Positions 46,898 through 56,243 are shown, counted from the first letter of the stretch. The stretch: 64,000 nt of DNA from Scytonematopsis contorta HA4267-MV1 (GCA_019359035.1 JAHHIC010000036.1:1-64000), one strand, 5' to 3'. Made by a program: numbers and translations. The notes: generated by a model not told the origin, from the sequence alone.

Positions 46898-47845
46898 TTA
46901 ACCTCGACCATCAACACAAGCAACCCATTTTTTTTCATTTATAAAATGAGGGTCGATGTGGTGCATACCAGCGCTATTCCAACCAAAATTACTTGCTTTC
47001 AAAACTAAACTTTGTTCAATTTTTCTTTCTTGATAATTTGTAGTTGTTAACTCAGTAATCTCAAACGCTCTTACCTGAGTACCATAAGCTTGATGACAGT
47101 CTTGGGTAAAGCGAAAAATCTTATCATTCATTAGCAAAACTCTGCCTGCTGGTCTAGCAATGCTTGCATCATTAGTGACGATTGGACTCTTGGGGTGTTC
47201 CAACCAAGAGCCTAGCAAATCATCAGCATAATAAAGACGGAGAGTATCCAATTTGCGTTGAGGATTAGTTTCAGCAAACATCCACCATTTGTCATCATAA
47301 CGAAAAACAGAGGGGTCTAAAAACAGCCCACCACTCTTAATATTACCAACAAAGCTCCATTTTATAGGAAAATTTGATGCTTTATAAAGTCGGATTGAGT
47401 TTGCTTGATAACTCTCTGGAATTAAGTAGTATTCATTCATCCATTCAAAAACGTATGGATAAGATAAGTGAAAATCTTCAGCAATTACAACTTGTTGATA
47501 CTTCCAATTTAATCCATTATCACTAATTGCAAGCGCAATTTCTCCGCGACGTGTAGTTTGATTCAAAACTTCAAAAAACATGAACCACTTTGACCCAACT
47601 TTTATCATAAAGGGGTCAGCAACAAATGCGGCTCTGACATCTGATACATCTCGACGAGAAAGCACAGGATTTTTTACACCCGCAGGAGCAGTTAAATTGA
47701 AAGGAGAGTCACCACTATAAATTCCAATTGACCATGTGTTTTTATTAATTAAACCACTTAATGGTAGTTTGTTAACTATGGAAATAGGTAGACTATTAAC
47801 TAATATATAATGTAGTTCTTTAAAACGTTTTTTCAGGTGTTTCAT
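46898..47845 (-). CDS. Five-bladed beta-propeller protein, GINT1-N/GH43-like (block 3)
   Basis: The 315-residue protein consists of repeated beta-blades: ADPFMIKVGSKWFMFFEV, GEIALAISDNGLNWKY, YPYVFEWMNEYYLIPES, IRLYKASNFPIKWSFV and DPSVFRYDDKWWMFAE. This is the pattern of the GH43/GH32-like propeller also found in plant glucosamine inositolphosphorylceramide transferase N-terminal domains, to which bacterial relatives are often assigned. Acidic residues at blade starts (D in ADPF, E in IPES, D in LDPS) resemble a GH43 triad, so hydrolase or transferase activity is possible but unproven. Last gene of the block 3 row, four bases after the methyltransferase stop. Confidence 0.65.
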   Translation of the reverse strand: MKHLKKRFKELHYILVNSLPISIVNKLPLSGLINKNTWSIGIYSGDSPFNLTAPAGVKNPVLSRRDVSDVRAAFVADPFMIKVGSKWFMFFEVLNQTTRRGEIALAISDNGLNWKYQQVVIAEDFHLSYPYVFEWMNEYYLIPESYQANSIRLYKASNFPIKWSFVGNIKSGGLFLDPSVFRYDDKWWMFAETNPQRKLDTLRLYYADDLLGSWLEHPKSPIVTNDASIARPAGRVLLMNDKIFRFTQDCHQAYGTQVRAFEITELTTTNYQERKIEQSLVLKASNFGWNSAGMHHIDPHFINEKKWVACVDGRG

Positions 47846-47849
47846 CTGT

Positions 47850-48626
47850 TTACGAATTTATAGGTTCTACAGGCTCTGATAATTGAATAAGTACTTGCCA
47901 TGCTTGTTTACGCATAAATGGCAGTTTGAATAATAGTTCATCGAGAAATTCTAATGTACTAAGCATAAGACTAAATCCTGGCAACCCGACAAATATGCTT
48001 GCTACAAGTGCTGTAAAATAAAAATATTTTATTTCTACTTTTCTAAAATATTTTTGCAACAGTACTAAATCTTTATCCAACAAAGGATGTTCATCTTCAG
48101 AACGAATCCCAGGTGTTAAACTCCGGAATAAATTAATGAAAAAATTGTGACCTAAAGGTTCAATAAATATTGCCTTCCCATTAGGTTTGAGAACCAGAGA
48201 AATTGAATACATTGCCTTCTGAATGTCAAGGTGATGAAGAATTCCAGAACCACAGATAATATCAATAGAACGATTTTCAAATGTGAGATTTTCTGCATTC
48301 ATTACTTGAAAATATAGGTTATGTTCTATTCCTTCTTCTTTCGCTTTAACGGTTGCGATATCAATTGCAACTGAAGAAATATCAATTCCTGTAACAATCT
48401 CTGCTCCATTTTTAGCTATGTCGAAAGCATAGCTTCCTGTTCCACAACCGTATTCAACAATTGTTTTACCTTGGGAGTTTTGAAAAAGAAATTGCTTATA
48501 CTCATGTTCAATAGACCGGGCTAAACTATAAAAGCGACTAACAGTATTCTTTCTAACAGACGGGTTAGTAAAACGCTGGTCATGAAATTTTTCCTCACGG
48601 GCAATTCGGCTATTATCTTGAAGCAT
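47850..48626 (-). CDS. SAM-dependent class I methyltransferase (block 3)
   Basis: The 258-residue enzyme has motif I VEYGCGTGSYAFDIA (residues about 57-71), the acidic VTGIDISSVAID, and IICGSGILHHLDI and LKPNGKAIFIEPLGHN in the usual order. The C-terminus has hydrophobic stretches (FTALVASIFVGLPGFSLML) that may contact membrane. The IEPLGHNFF region is shared with methyltransferases of O-antigen and exopolysaccharide loci, so a sugar O-methylation role is likely. The start ATG at 48626 sits close to a REP-like unit at 48710. Coupled to the propeller gene by a 4-bp gap. Confidence 0.9.
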   Translation of the reverse strand: MLQDNSRIAREEKFHDQRFTNPSVRKNTVSRFYSLARSIEHEYKQFLFQNSQGKTIVEYGCGTGSYAFDIAKNGAEIVTGIDISSVAIDIATVKAKEEGIEHNLYFQVMNAENLTFENRSIDIICGSGILHHLDIQKAMYSISLVLKPNGKAIFIEPLGHNFFINLFRSLTPGIRSEDEHPLLDKDLVLLQKYFRKVEIKYFYFTALVASIFVGLPGFSLMLSTLEFLDELLFKLPFMRKQAWQVLIQLSEPVEPINS

Positions 48627-48709
48627 TAGTTTAGTTCCTTTGCATTCAAATTTTATTTATTAACTGGAAGCATCTTGCTCCCTATTTGTAGCTCCCGGCA
48701 GTTCATTAA

Positions 48710-48731
48710 GCGGGCTAGAAGCCCGCACTAC
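48710..48731. repeat. REP-like hairpin (GCGGGCT-AGA-AGCCCGC-ACTAC)
   Basis: A 7-bp stem, AGA loop and ACTAC tail, the same design as the units at 11784-12103 with different stem bases. The stem differs in compensatory fashion, so the hairpin rather than the sequence is conserved. It fills most of the short gap between the methyltransferase and GT2 genes. Confidence 0.8.
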
Positions 48732-48751
48732 GAGAATAACAAAATGATAAA

Positions 48752-49825
48752 TCACCAACCACTTATTCTTAAAAATCTGCCTCTTAAAAGTTGGTAAGCA
48801 TAGCCTGAAAAATGAGCTATGGGCATTGTAAGTAAAGAAATTCCACAAAAAAACCAACAGGTTAAATATGAAGGAATTTCATTTTCTTGACCACGCCAAA
48901 CTTCTGACGTAAAGTTATTGCGAAAGCTCCATATTACACGTAGGCTTTCCAAAAAAGGAAGGGAGAAACCCAGTAGAACCAATTTTTCTACAGGTAAACC
49001 AAAACCAGGAAAGAGAAAATCCATTAGAAAAAGTAATATTGTAAATGATATCACGATGAATGGAAGTTTTCCCCGAAGTTGAAAATTGCTTTTATGTTTG
49101 ATGCTTGTTAGATAACGTCCTCGACCATATTTAAAGTATTGAGTAAATAAAGATTTCCAAGTATTTCTGGGATAATACCAAGCACGAATCTGAGAACTAA
49201 TATATATTGCTGTTTTACTTTCACTCAGTAATTTTTGGTTTAATTCAGCATCTTGATTAGTAATTTGTGAAGTATCAAAACCAGATACATCTAGTAAAGC
49301 TTTTCGCCAAAAACATCCCAGATAAACGGTATCAGCATAGCCATTATAATTAGGGTCTCTATATTTTGCTCCTCCATTACCCAATAAACTTTTTGAAGTT
49401 AATGCGACACCTGTTTGAAACGGAGTTTTAGCTACAAAACGCTGTGCCCCACCGACATTTAAAGCATGAGATTCTAGTAGAGCTTCTACACACTTTTCAA
49501 TATAGTCAGGGGCATAATCAGAATGAGCATCAGCCCTTAAGAAAATCTCACCCCTAGATTCTTCGATAATCAGATTTAAACCAGCTGATTGAATTTTTAA
49601 GTTATTGTGTAAAAGCTTTACTCTGGAATCTAGCAAAGATAATTTTTCGATAATATCTTGAGTTCCATCATTACTACCGCCATCCGCAACAATAATTTCG
49701 ATTAAATTGGGATATCCACTTGATAAGAAGCCGCGAATTACTTTTTCTATATATCCAGCTTCATTATAAGCGGGAATTGCTACAGTCACAGAAGGAAAAT
49801 TATTTAAATCAAGTTCAGACAACAT
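48752..49825 (-). CDS. Glycosyltransferase family 2, ExoA-like (block 3)
   Basis: From ATG 49825, supported by AGAGG nine bases upstream, the product has 357 residues. The GT-A domain shows VTVAIPAYNEAGYIEKVI, EIIVADGGSNDGTQDII, FLRADAHSDYAPDYIE (metal-binding DAH), GNGGAKYRDP and NQDAELNQKL. Three or so C-terminal hydrophobic segments anchor it in the membrane, as in succinoglycan ExoA-type beta-glycosyltransferases. The frame is open to a TTG at 49873 that overlaps the preceding stop. It probably adds a sugar to the block 3 unit. Confidence 0.92.
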   Translation of the reverse strand: MLSELDLNNFPSVTVAIPAYNEAGYIEKVIRGFLSSGYPNLIEIIVADGGSNDGTQDIIEKLSLLDSRVKLLHNNLKIQSAGLNLIIEESRGEIFLRADAHSDYAPDYIEKCVEALLESHALNVGGAQRFVAKTPFQTGVALTSKSLLGNGGAKYRDPNYNGYADTVYLGCFWRKALLDVSGFDTSQITNQDAELNQKLLSESKTAIYISSQIRAWYYPRNTWKSLFTQYFKYGRGRYLTSIKHKSNFQLRGKLPFIVISFTILLFLMDFLFPGFGLPVEKLVLLGFSLPFLESLRVIWSFRNNFTSEVWRGQENEIPSYLTCWFFCGISLLTMPIAHFSGYAYQLLRGRFLRISGW

Positions 49826-49869
49826 AAATCCTCTTGTAAAAAAACTAGTTTCATTAAATTTGTAAACTC

Positions 49870-51078
49870 TCAATTTGCTTTTAATAAAGATGCTTTTGCA
49901 TTTAATCTTTTATGCCAAAGCTTGTGCAAGTTTTCCATGATGCGATTAATATCAAAATTATTTTTAGCATAAATATGAGCAGCCTCCACCATTTGCTGAG
50001 TTTTTATCGAATCGACAAAAGCTTGATTAACCTTTTGAACTGCGGCTTTTAAATCTCCCTGTGATACTACATAACCATGCTGACCATCGCTTAATAATTC
50101 TTCAATACCGGGTGTTTGAGTCACAACACATAAACAACGACAAGCCATTGCTTCTTTGACTACATTTGGTAAACGTTCAGACTTTGATAGAAAAAGAAAA
50201 ACCTCAGCCTTAGCCATTTCAGACAATACGTTTTCATGAGATACATGACCCCGAAATGAAACAGCACCTTCGATACCTAAAGAACAAGCCAGTGTTTCCA
50301 AATTTTTTCGCTCCGCACCATCCCCTAAAATGACGAGGGAAGCATCTGGATACTTAGCTAAAACTTGCTTAAAAACCTGCAAGACATCATCCATACCTTT
50401 ACCTGTGATTAGTCTTCCAGCAGTCACAATTCGTCGTTTTATCTTTTCTTTAGAGACTGGTATTTTGCTTGTATCAATTCCGTGATGTGATACTAATATT
50501 TCACTGGAAGAAACTCCCAGCTTTTCTATAGCCGGAATGTTTGCAGAGGTAACAGTTTGGACTATATCCGCATTTCGCGTAACTATTTTGCTACAGGCAT
50601 ATTCTTCTTTCATGTCATAAGCAATAAAAGATATTGCAACAACAATTTCTGCTAACCAGGTTTGAACTAATTGACCAATGAGAGAAGGATAATGTGACCA
50701 ATACAAATAGACAACTTCTGGACGTTCTTGCTCTATAAATTTAAATATTTGTAGACTACGTGGTAGAAGAGCCAAACTTTTGAAAAGATGAGTCGGTTTT
50801 TTCCAAGTATTCTGCACAATCCAGGATATAAAATTAAATAGCAATATTGGTCGAGTTAATCCAATCCACAACCCATGTATTATTGCCTGAAGTGAGTTAT
50901 GAGTTACCCAAATATCCGTCAGATTTCGCTCTACTAATAATTCGGACTGAGTAGGATGCTGAGGACGAAGACAGTGTACTGCAACTTCCACCCCCATGCG
51001 ATGCAAAGCCAGTACATCGTTACTGACAAATGTCTCGGAAGGTACTGGGAATCCCATTGTAATCAACCATACTTTCAT
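49870..51078 (-). CDS. Glycosyltransferase family 4 (block 3)
   Basis: GT-B enzyme of 402 residues beginning MKVWLITMGFPVPSETFVSND, the PSETFV loop being typical of a GT4 subgroup of colanic-acid-like clusters (WcaL-type). The middle has VVYLYWSHYPSLIGQL and VSHHGIDTSKI; the donor domain has TAGRLITGKGMDDVLQVF, VILGDGAERKNLE, FRGHVSHENV and ERLPNVVKEAMACRCLCVVT. AAGGAAG lies well placed before ATG 51078. Ten bases separate it from the epimerase-like gene upstream. Confidence 0.93.
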   Translation of the reverse strand: MKVWLITMGFPVPSETFVSNDVLALHRMGVEVAVHCLRPQHPTQSELLVERNLTDIWVTHNSLQAIIHGLWIGLTRPILLFNFISWIVQNTWKKPTHLFKSLALLPRSLQIFKFIEQERPEVVYLYWSHYPSLIGQLVQTWLAEIVVAISFIAYDMKEEYACSKIVTRNADIVQTVTSANIPAIEKLGVSSSEILVSHHGIDTSKIPVSKEKIKRRIVTAGRLITGKGMDDVLQVFKQVLAKYPDASLVILGDGAERKNLETLACSLGIEGAVSFRGHVSHENVLSEMAKAEVFLFLSKSERLPNVVKEAMACRCLCVVTQTPGIEELLSDGQHGYVVSQGDLKAAVQKVNQAFVDSIKTQQMVEAAHIYAKNNFDINRIMENLHKLWHKRLNAKASLLKAN

Positions 51079-51088
51079 ATCAACTTCC

Positions 51089-52063
51089 TTACTGAAGAAC
51101 AGCTTCTGGTGGATTGCATACCTTTTGATACCCTTTTAGAAGCACAGCTCTCATCTGGTTTATATCAGATGAATTTTGTTCTTCAAAAGTCTTTCGTGTT
51201 TGAGCAAAAATGTTTCGATGTTCCGGAAAAGTCAACTCAAGAGTTTTAAGCTGATTTATGTGTAACTGATGATAAAACGGGCTAGCAATTGAGCCATTGG
51301 TATCGTAAAAAGACCAGAAACCCGCATTAAATTTCGGCAAATAAACCATTAATGCTTTTAAACAATCATCAAAAGCTTTCTGAATATCAGGGTCATTTTC
51401 AATGAGGATGAAATCGTATAGACCATACAAAGCAAATACCCAGCCGTTCAATACTGTTTTGACTGTAATGTTGCTGGGAAACTCTTCCAGCACCAAACCT
51501 TCTGAAACATATCGACTAGTTCCACCTTCCTCCACAGGTGTCAATAAAAAAGTCAAAGCTTGCCAAGCTGTCTTCAGATAAACTTTGTCTTGAGTTACAG
51601 AGAATGCTCTAGTTAGTACAGAAATACCTTCTCCTTGACTCATTGCTGAGTATGGTAAAGCAGATAAAAGTCCGTAAGATTTCCACGTCTCCCATCCTCC
51701 CAGCAGGTTTTGTGTTTCCACAGCCCATTGGGCAATCTTCAAAAATTCTTCGTAATCAAACGCACTCTTGCATCCACTTAAAAGCCAAGTATCCCAATGT
51801 CCTAGAGCCTTTTGGAAAAGTGTCATTGGAAAATAAAAGGTTTCTCCTTTCGGATTTGTGTTTAAGGGTATTCCATTTGCGTCAACCAAACCATGCCATT
51901 CTTTTTTGTGAGAAAGGTCATTATAGTAACCCGACAATTGTCCTGGAACAAAACATTTACCTGTATCTTGGGGAACGTGCCAGTAGCTTTTACCACCAAG
52001 CATTTTCAGCCAATGCTTAGATAAAGCGCTATAGAGACTCAATTTTGATAAGATATTGTTCAT
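51089..52063 (-). CDS. D-glucuronyl C5-epimerase-like protein (block 3)
   Basis: The 324-residue product matches by recall the C-terminal catalytic domain of D-glucuronyl C5-epimerases (PF06662), enzymes that turn glucuronic into iduronic acid within heparan or bacterial heparosan-like chains. Landmarks are SAMSQGEGISVLTRAF, VLNGWVFALYGLYDF, and GFWSFYDTNGSIASPFYHQLHINQLKTL, the last containing Tyr and His of the family active site. No signal peptide is evident, so a cytoplasmic or lipid-linked substrate is possible. The frame is open to 52162, but that part is the foldback repeat; ATG 52063 (MNNILSKL) is preferred. It implies a uronic acid in the block 3 polymer. Confidence 0.85.
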   Translation of the reverse strand: MNNILSKLSLYSALSKHWLKMLGGKSYWHVPQDTGKCFVPGQLSGYYNDLSHKKEWHGLVDANGIPLNTNPKGETFYFPMTLFQKALGHWDTWLLSGCKSAFDYEEFLKIAQWAVETQNLLGGWETWKSYGLLSALPYSAMSQGEGISVLTRAFSVTQDKVYLKTAWQALTFLLTPVEEGGTSRYVSEGLVLEEFPSNITVKTVLNGWVFALYGLYDFILIENDPDIQKAFDDCLKALMVYLPKFNAGFWSFYDTNGSIASPFYHQLHINQLKTLELTFPEHRNIFAQTRKTFEEQNSSDINQMRAVLLKGYQKVCNPPEAVLQ

Positions 52064-52096
52064 ACTGTATTTCTTATTCAGTTTGTAGCTTGGGTT

Positions 52097-52236
52097 GCAA
52101 TACTGCTCGGTTAAGAGATTTTGTAGGTTGGGTTGAGGAATAACGGAAACCCAACAAACCACCGAAAATGTTGGGTTTCGTCCCTCAACCCAACCTACGA
52201 GTTTTTGTATTTTCGAGCAAAACCTTCGCAGTATTG
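52097..52236. repeat. Foldback element, GTAGGTTGGGT family
   Basis: Outer arms AATACTGC (52099) and GCAGTATT (52228) enclose inverted arms GTAGGTTGGGTTGAGG (52123-52138) and CCTCAACCCAACCTAC (52183-52198), with inner arms GAAACCCAACA / TGTTGGGTTTC. It is the same family as 32853-32928. Its right end shares 21 bases with the 3' end of the adjacent GT4 gene (52279-52299). Confidence 0.88.
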
Positions 52237-52257
52237 GGTTGAGTGGAGCTACCCAAT

Positions 52258-53448
52258 CTACTGATTTTCGCGTTTATAAGCAAAACCTTCGCAGTATTGC
52301 ATAGTTTTTAAGTACTGCTCTACCACTCGGTCAACAGTGAAGTCTTTAGCTCTCTGTGCCAATAATTGTTGATTGGTAGGATTATCCATCATTATTTGCA
52401 TAGCTTCAGCAAGAGCAATAGGATTGTTGACTGGAACTAGCAATCCATATTTGTTATCTTGTAGAATTTCCGCAGGCCCGTGAGGACAGTTAGTTGAGAC
52501 TACAGGACAACCAGATGCCATTGCTTCAACTAGAACTGTTGGTAAACCTTCATATATAGAAGAAAGAACAAAAGCTGCACTCCGACTCATATAAGCATAG
52601 GGATTAGCAACAAAACCTGCGATGGAAACATCAGACTCGACTCCTAATTCCTCTGCTAATGACTTCAACTGATTTTGTAAACTCCCTTTGCCTAAAATTA
52701 ACAGTCTGGCAGACCTTTGGGTGCGTAAACGTGCAAATGCTTTGATAAGGTCGGAGATATTTTTTTGCAATTCCAACCTCCCTGCGGTCAAAAACACTGG
52801 TGGTTCACCAGGTTGAAACCAAGGATGTTCGAGTGGTTCTTTTGCTTTTGCTAGTATTTCATCATCAACAATTGGATTGTAAATTGTTTTAACTAAACCC
52901 TGCTTAAAACATAATTCTGTTTCTAAATCACGGGCTACTCCATTAGATACTGCAACTACAGTATCCGCAAGAGGGTATAGCCAACGCATTAAAACTGGTA
53001 ACAAAAATTTAGATTTTAAAGGAAAGATAGTTCTATCAAAGGAAAAAGTGCTGTGTTCAACCAATAGTAAACGAGTAGAAACTGACGAAAGCATACGTGC
53101 CATGACAGCAGCTACATTACTGTTGTTTATATTTGCCACTAATACATCGGGTTGTTCTTGTTTTAGATAGCGCGAGAGTGGAATAGTTGCTGGAAGAATC
53201 TGTTTTGAATTTAAATTAATTATTCGGACTCCCTTGGGAATTAGATTCAAAAATGGACCCTCAATTTTAGTCAAAACTAAGTCGGGTACTATACCTTGTT
53301 TTACCAATCCTTTTATCAGGTTAATAATAACCTTTTGCGCTCCACCTCCATCTAGATTACGGATAAAAAAAGCAATTTTTGGAGATTTTTTAGAATTAAA
53401 TGAGTCATTAAATTTTGGTTCTAATACTTTTTCAGTTATTTTCTGCAT
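52258..53448 (-). CDS. Glycosyltransferase family 4 (block 3)
   Basis: GT-B enzyme of 396 residues: IAFFIRNLDGGGAQKVIINL is a strong GT4 opening, followed by VLVANINNSNVAAVMA and LLVEHSTFSFDR, TAGRLELQKNISDLIKAFA, LLILGKGSLQNQLK and EGLPTVLVEAMASGCPVVSTNCPHGPAEIL. The PHGPAEIL segment recalls N-acetylgalactosamine and galactose transferases of PglA/PglJ style, though the donor cannot be told. The start overlaps the polymerase gene stop by 17 bases. The last dozen residues (QYCEGFAYKRENQ) are coded by DNA identical to the neighbouring repeat, so the tail may be acquired. Confidence 0.92.
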   Translation of the reverse strand: MQKITEKVLEPKFNDSFNSKKSPKIAFFIRNLDGGGAQKVIINLIKGLVKQGIVPDLVLTKIEGPFLNLIPKGVRIINLNSKQILPATIPLSRYLKQEQPDVLVANINNSNVAAVMARMLSSVSTRLLLVEHSTFSFDRTIFPLKSKFLLPVLMRWLYPLADTVVAVSNGVARDLETELCFKQGLVKTIYNPIVDDEILAKAKEPLEHPWFQPGEPPVFLTAGRLELQKNISDLIKAFARLRTQRSARLLILGKGSLQNQLKSLAEELGVESDVSIAGFVANPYAYMSRSAAFVLSSIYEGLPTVLVEAMASGCPVVSTNCPHGPAEILQDNKYGLLVPVNNPIALAEAMQIMMDNPTNQQLLAQRAKDFTVDRVVEQYLKTMQYCEGFAYKRENQ

Positions 53449-54841
53449 TTATTGTCCGCTCCAAACTATTATTTCTATATTTCCACAAAAATGAAATGGT
53501 TCCCAACAATATATAAAGGATTTTTTTTCTTTCCCAAGTTAGAGACATGCCAACTACTGCTACTAGAAATAGTGAAATCGACATTGCTGTTCCCCAGTTA
53601 TCTTTTTTGGCAAGCAGGAATACACGTTTGAATGCCGCAAAGAATATAGATGAAAAAATTGTGAGGCCAATTAACCCTAGTTCACTACAAACAGAAAGAA
53701 TAATGTTATGTGCAGAAAGACCTAGCTCTGGATTATAAGTACTTCTCGGTAACACTACTTCTGAGTAACTGTCTATGACATAAGGTAAATTGCCTGAGCC
53801 GACGCCTAAGAATAAGTTCTGCTTAATTGCTTCCAATGCTGCTATCCAAACAGACCCCCTAGCCTGGGCAAATTCATCACCATCTAGTTGATTAAATCTA
53901 GCAAATAACGGCGCAATTTTAACGTCGATTAGTTCTAATATAATATCAAAATTAATCAAAAACATAATTGAAATCGCAAAAAAAATTAATAAATAAAAAG
54001 GAATGTTTCTATAGAATTTTCTAGAAAGCAGAGTTGTAGATAAAATAAATAACAAAATAAGTCCAGTTCTAGATTTGGTCAATAAAATAGCAATAACTAA
54101 GCAAAGAATACTGAAAATAAATAATATTTTTACAATATTAGATTGGATTTTTGGATACAGTGCATAGATTCCTACAGTAATAGCAATAATAAGTAAACCA
54201 CAAAGGTCGTTGGGGTCTTGTCCACCTGTTGTAAAGCGACTTGGTTCGTTATCCAAACCTGAAGGTCTAGGTATAAGAGGACTAAGAACAATTGCACTTA
54301 CACAACCAGCAATTAATGACCCCCAGTAGGTTGGAAGCCATTTACTACTGCTCTGCAAAACCAGAGCAAGGAGAATAAAGTTACCAATATATGTCCCTGT
54401 AACAACTAAAGCTCTTTCAGGATAAAAGCTCCAAATAGCACTGAGAAGTGACCAAACAGTTAGAGCTAGAACTAACTGTACAATTTTATCTTTGAGTATA
54501 TCAATTTTTCTATTTTTTAAAATACTTTGAAATAATCCCCCCAGGACAGTAAGAATCATCACGTATCTGGTAAAACTACCAAAATTTCCTGTCCCTAGCA
54601 TATCTTCAAAAGGTAACATAAACATTAAAATAGCAAAACCGGGCTGAAAATTTATAAATATAATCAATATTAAGAAAGGTATAAAAATTATTGATATTAA
54701 AGCTAATGTGACAACTTGTTCAGTTATTACTGTTGAGTCACCAAAAATTATTAAAGCTAAGAATGTTAATGCTAGCCCCAAAAAAATAATCAAAAATCCA
54801 GATTTTTTACTTTGCCCTAATATTTTCGTAGGTATTTTCAT
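53432..54841 (-). CDS. O-antigen ligase/polymerase family protein, Wzy-like (block 3)
   Basis: Membrane protein of 469 residues with about 11-12 TM segments. The Wzy_C features are TKSRTGLILLFILST, LFLGVGSGNLPYVIDSY and the loop AHNIILSVCSELGLIGL with the His and Glu typical of O-antigen polymerases and ligases. It is wedged between overlapping genes (4 bp with the flippase, 17 bp with the GT4), giving a tightly coupled Wzx-Wzy-GT run. It resembles the block 2 polymerase in type. Confidence 0.9.
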   Translation of the reverse strand: MKIPTKILGQSKKSGFLIIFLGLALTFLALIIFGDSTVITEQVVTLALISIIFIPFLILIIFINFQPGFAILMFMLPFEDMLGTGNFGSFTRYVMILTVLGGLFQSILKNRKIDILKDKIVQLVLALTVWSLLSAIWSFYPERALVVTGTYIGNFILLALVLQSSSKWLPTYWGSLIAGCVSAIVLSPLIPRPSGLDNEPSRFTTGGQDPNDLCGLLIIAITVGIYALYPKIQSNIVKILFIFSILCLVIAILLTKSRTGLILLFILSTTLLSRKFYRNIPFYLLIFFAISIMFLINFDIILELIDVKIAPLFARFNQLDGDEFAQARGSVWIAALEAIKQNLFLGVGSGNLPYVIDSYSEVVLPRSTYNPELGLSAHNIILSVCSELGLIGLTIFSSIFFAAFKRVFLLAKKDNWGTAMSISLFLVAVVGMSLTWERKKILYILLGTISFLWKYRNNSLERTINAENN

Positions 54842-56106
54842 AGATTCGCATTTCTATTATCAATTTTAAGTACAGTGAAATAGGTTAAGGACTCTCCAAT
54901 AATCATTACAAGACCGAGTAGCAAGCTCATAAACAAAGCTGTTTTTGGTAATAGAAGACTTAACATTAAAATGATTGCGGCACTTATCATATTGACAATT
55001 GCTCCCACATGAGGAATGCCGATAGAGTGTATAAGTGTATTTGAGTAACCAATAAACATAACTAAAATAGTGCTAAAACCCATAGCCAAAAATACTGGAA
55101 CACTATCTTGATATACTTTGCCTAGCAAAAGATATTGAACACAAGACATTGCTATTAAAACTACCAACATCAAGCTGAAAAATATAGGAGATATTTGCCA
55201 CAACCTTTTGCGGAATAATTGGCGTCCTTCTTGATTCTTAATTGCTGACACATCAGGTAGAATAATTGTACGAATCGCATCATTTGTTAGCAAAAATACT
55301 GGTAAAAATGTCAGACCTGCTCCATAAAAACCGACTTCACTTGCATTGGCTGTACTGGCTAAAACAAACTGTGGAATTTGATAAAGTATACCAAATAAAA
55401 TCCCACCGATTCCAACCCACATCCCATAGCCTAAAATTGACCTCAGTAGCTTAAATTCATTAATTTCATAACTTTTTTCATCAGATTTATCAGATAAATA
55501 ACTTGAAATAATTCTATAGCTAATTAATATTGAAAGTGGGGCAATGTAAAGCGATGTAAAAATAGTAGTTATAGAAATTTTGTTATTTATAAAAAAGAGA
55601 ATTGCTATCATCAGGCGTAAAAATCCATACACTAGGGTATAGCGTTGAAAAGACTTAAAGTTTTTTTGAGATTGTTCTGTTGCCCTTGTAGTTGTCCAGA
55701 TACTAAGCAGTCCACTTGAAATAATGGCTAAGTAAACTAGTAAGCCCGTATCCTTGATAATTGGAAAGCTCTGTATGATAAGTTGTCCAACTGGGTAACT
55801 AATAAGAATTATTAATAGTAATAATCCAATTTTCCACTTATTAATTATTTTAATTAAACTAGACTTATAATTATCATCTGTTGATACATTGTAGAGACGA
55901 ACCAAAGCAACACTTGTCCCACAATCTAAAATAGAAGTTAAATTTGTTGTGATAGCCATTGCTAGAGCGAGCTTCGCAAAATTAGCAGGCCCTAAAAATC
56001 GTGCTGCAAAAATTGTGATAACAAATGACGAAAAATTATTAATGACATTAGCACCCAGGATACCAAGCAAACTATATAGTTTGTGGTGAATTTTAAATTT
56101 TATCAC
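54838..56106 (-). CDS. Oligosaccharide flippase, Wzx-type (block 3)
   Basis: The 422-residue protein with about 12 TM helices begins LYSLLGILGANVINNFSSFVITIFAARFLGPANFAKLALA, a standard Wzx opening. The start is GTG at 56106. Its stop overlaps the start of the polymerase gene (ATGA). It is the second gene of the block 3 transcript, after the Wzz-like gene. The sequence is AT-rich, like the neighbouring polymerase. Confidence 0.92.
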   Translation of the reverse strand: MIKFKIHHKLYSLLGILGANVINNFSSFVITIFAARFLGPANFAKLALAMAITTNLTSILDCGTSVALVRLYNVSTDDNYKSSLIKIINKWKIGLLLLIILISYPVGQLIIQSFPIIKDTGLLVYLAIISSGLLSIWTTTRATEQSQKNFKSFQRYTLVYGFLRLMIAILFFINNKISITTIFTSLYIAPLSILISYRIISSYLSDKSDEKSYEINEFKLLRSILGYGMWVGIGGILFGILYQIPQFVLASTANASEVGFYGAGLTFLPVFLLTNDAIRTIILPDVSAIKNQEGRQLFRKRLWQISPIFFSLMLVVLIAMSCVQYLLLGKVYQDSVPVFLAMGFSTILVMFIGYSNTLIHSIGIPHVGAIVNMISAAIILMLSLLLPKTALFMSLLLGLVMIIGESLTYFTVLKIDNRNANL

Positions 56107-56243
56107 AGTCTTTTTTATCCTTGGTTAATCTGAACTAGTATTACTTAGCTTGTAAAGGGAAATTATCAAGAATGCATATTATATTAATAAGCAATCTCTA
56201 TATCTTCCTTTTGACAGAAAATATACTCTTCTTGTTGAAGTTG

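Noticed and set aside
48660-48857. 65-codon minus-strand ORF overlapping the GT2 3' end and a REP-like unit
   Set aside because: Mostly out-of-frame GT2 coding sequence and repeat DNA.
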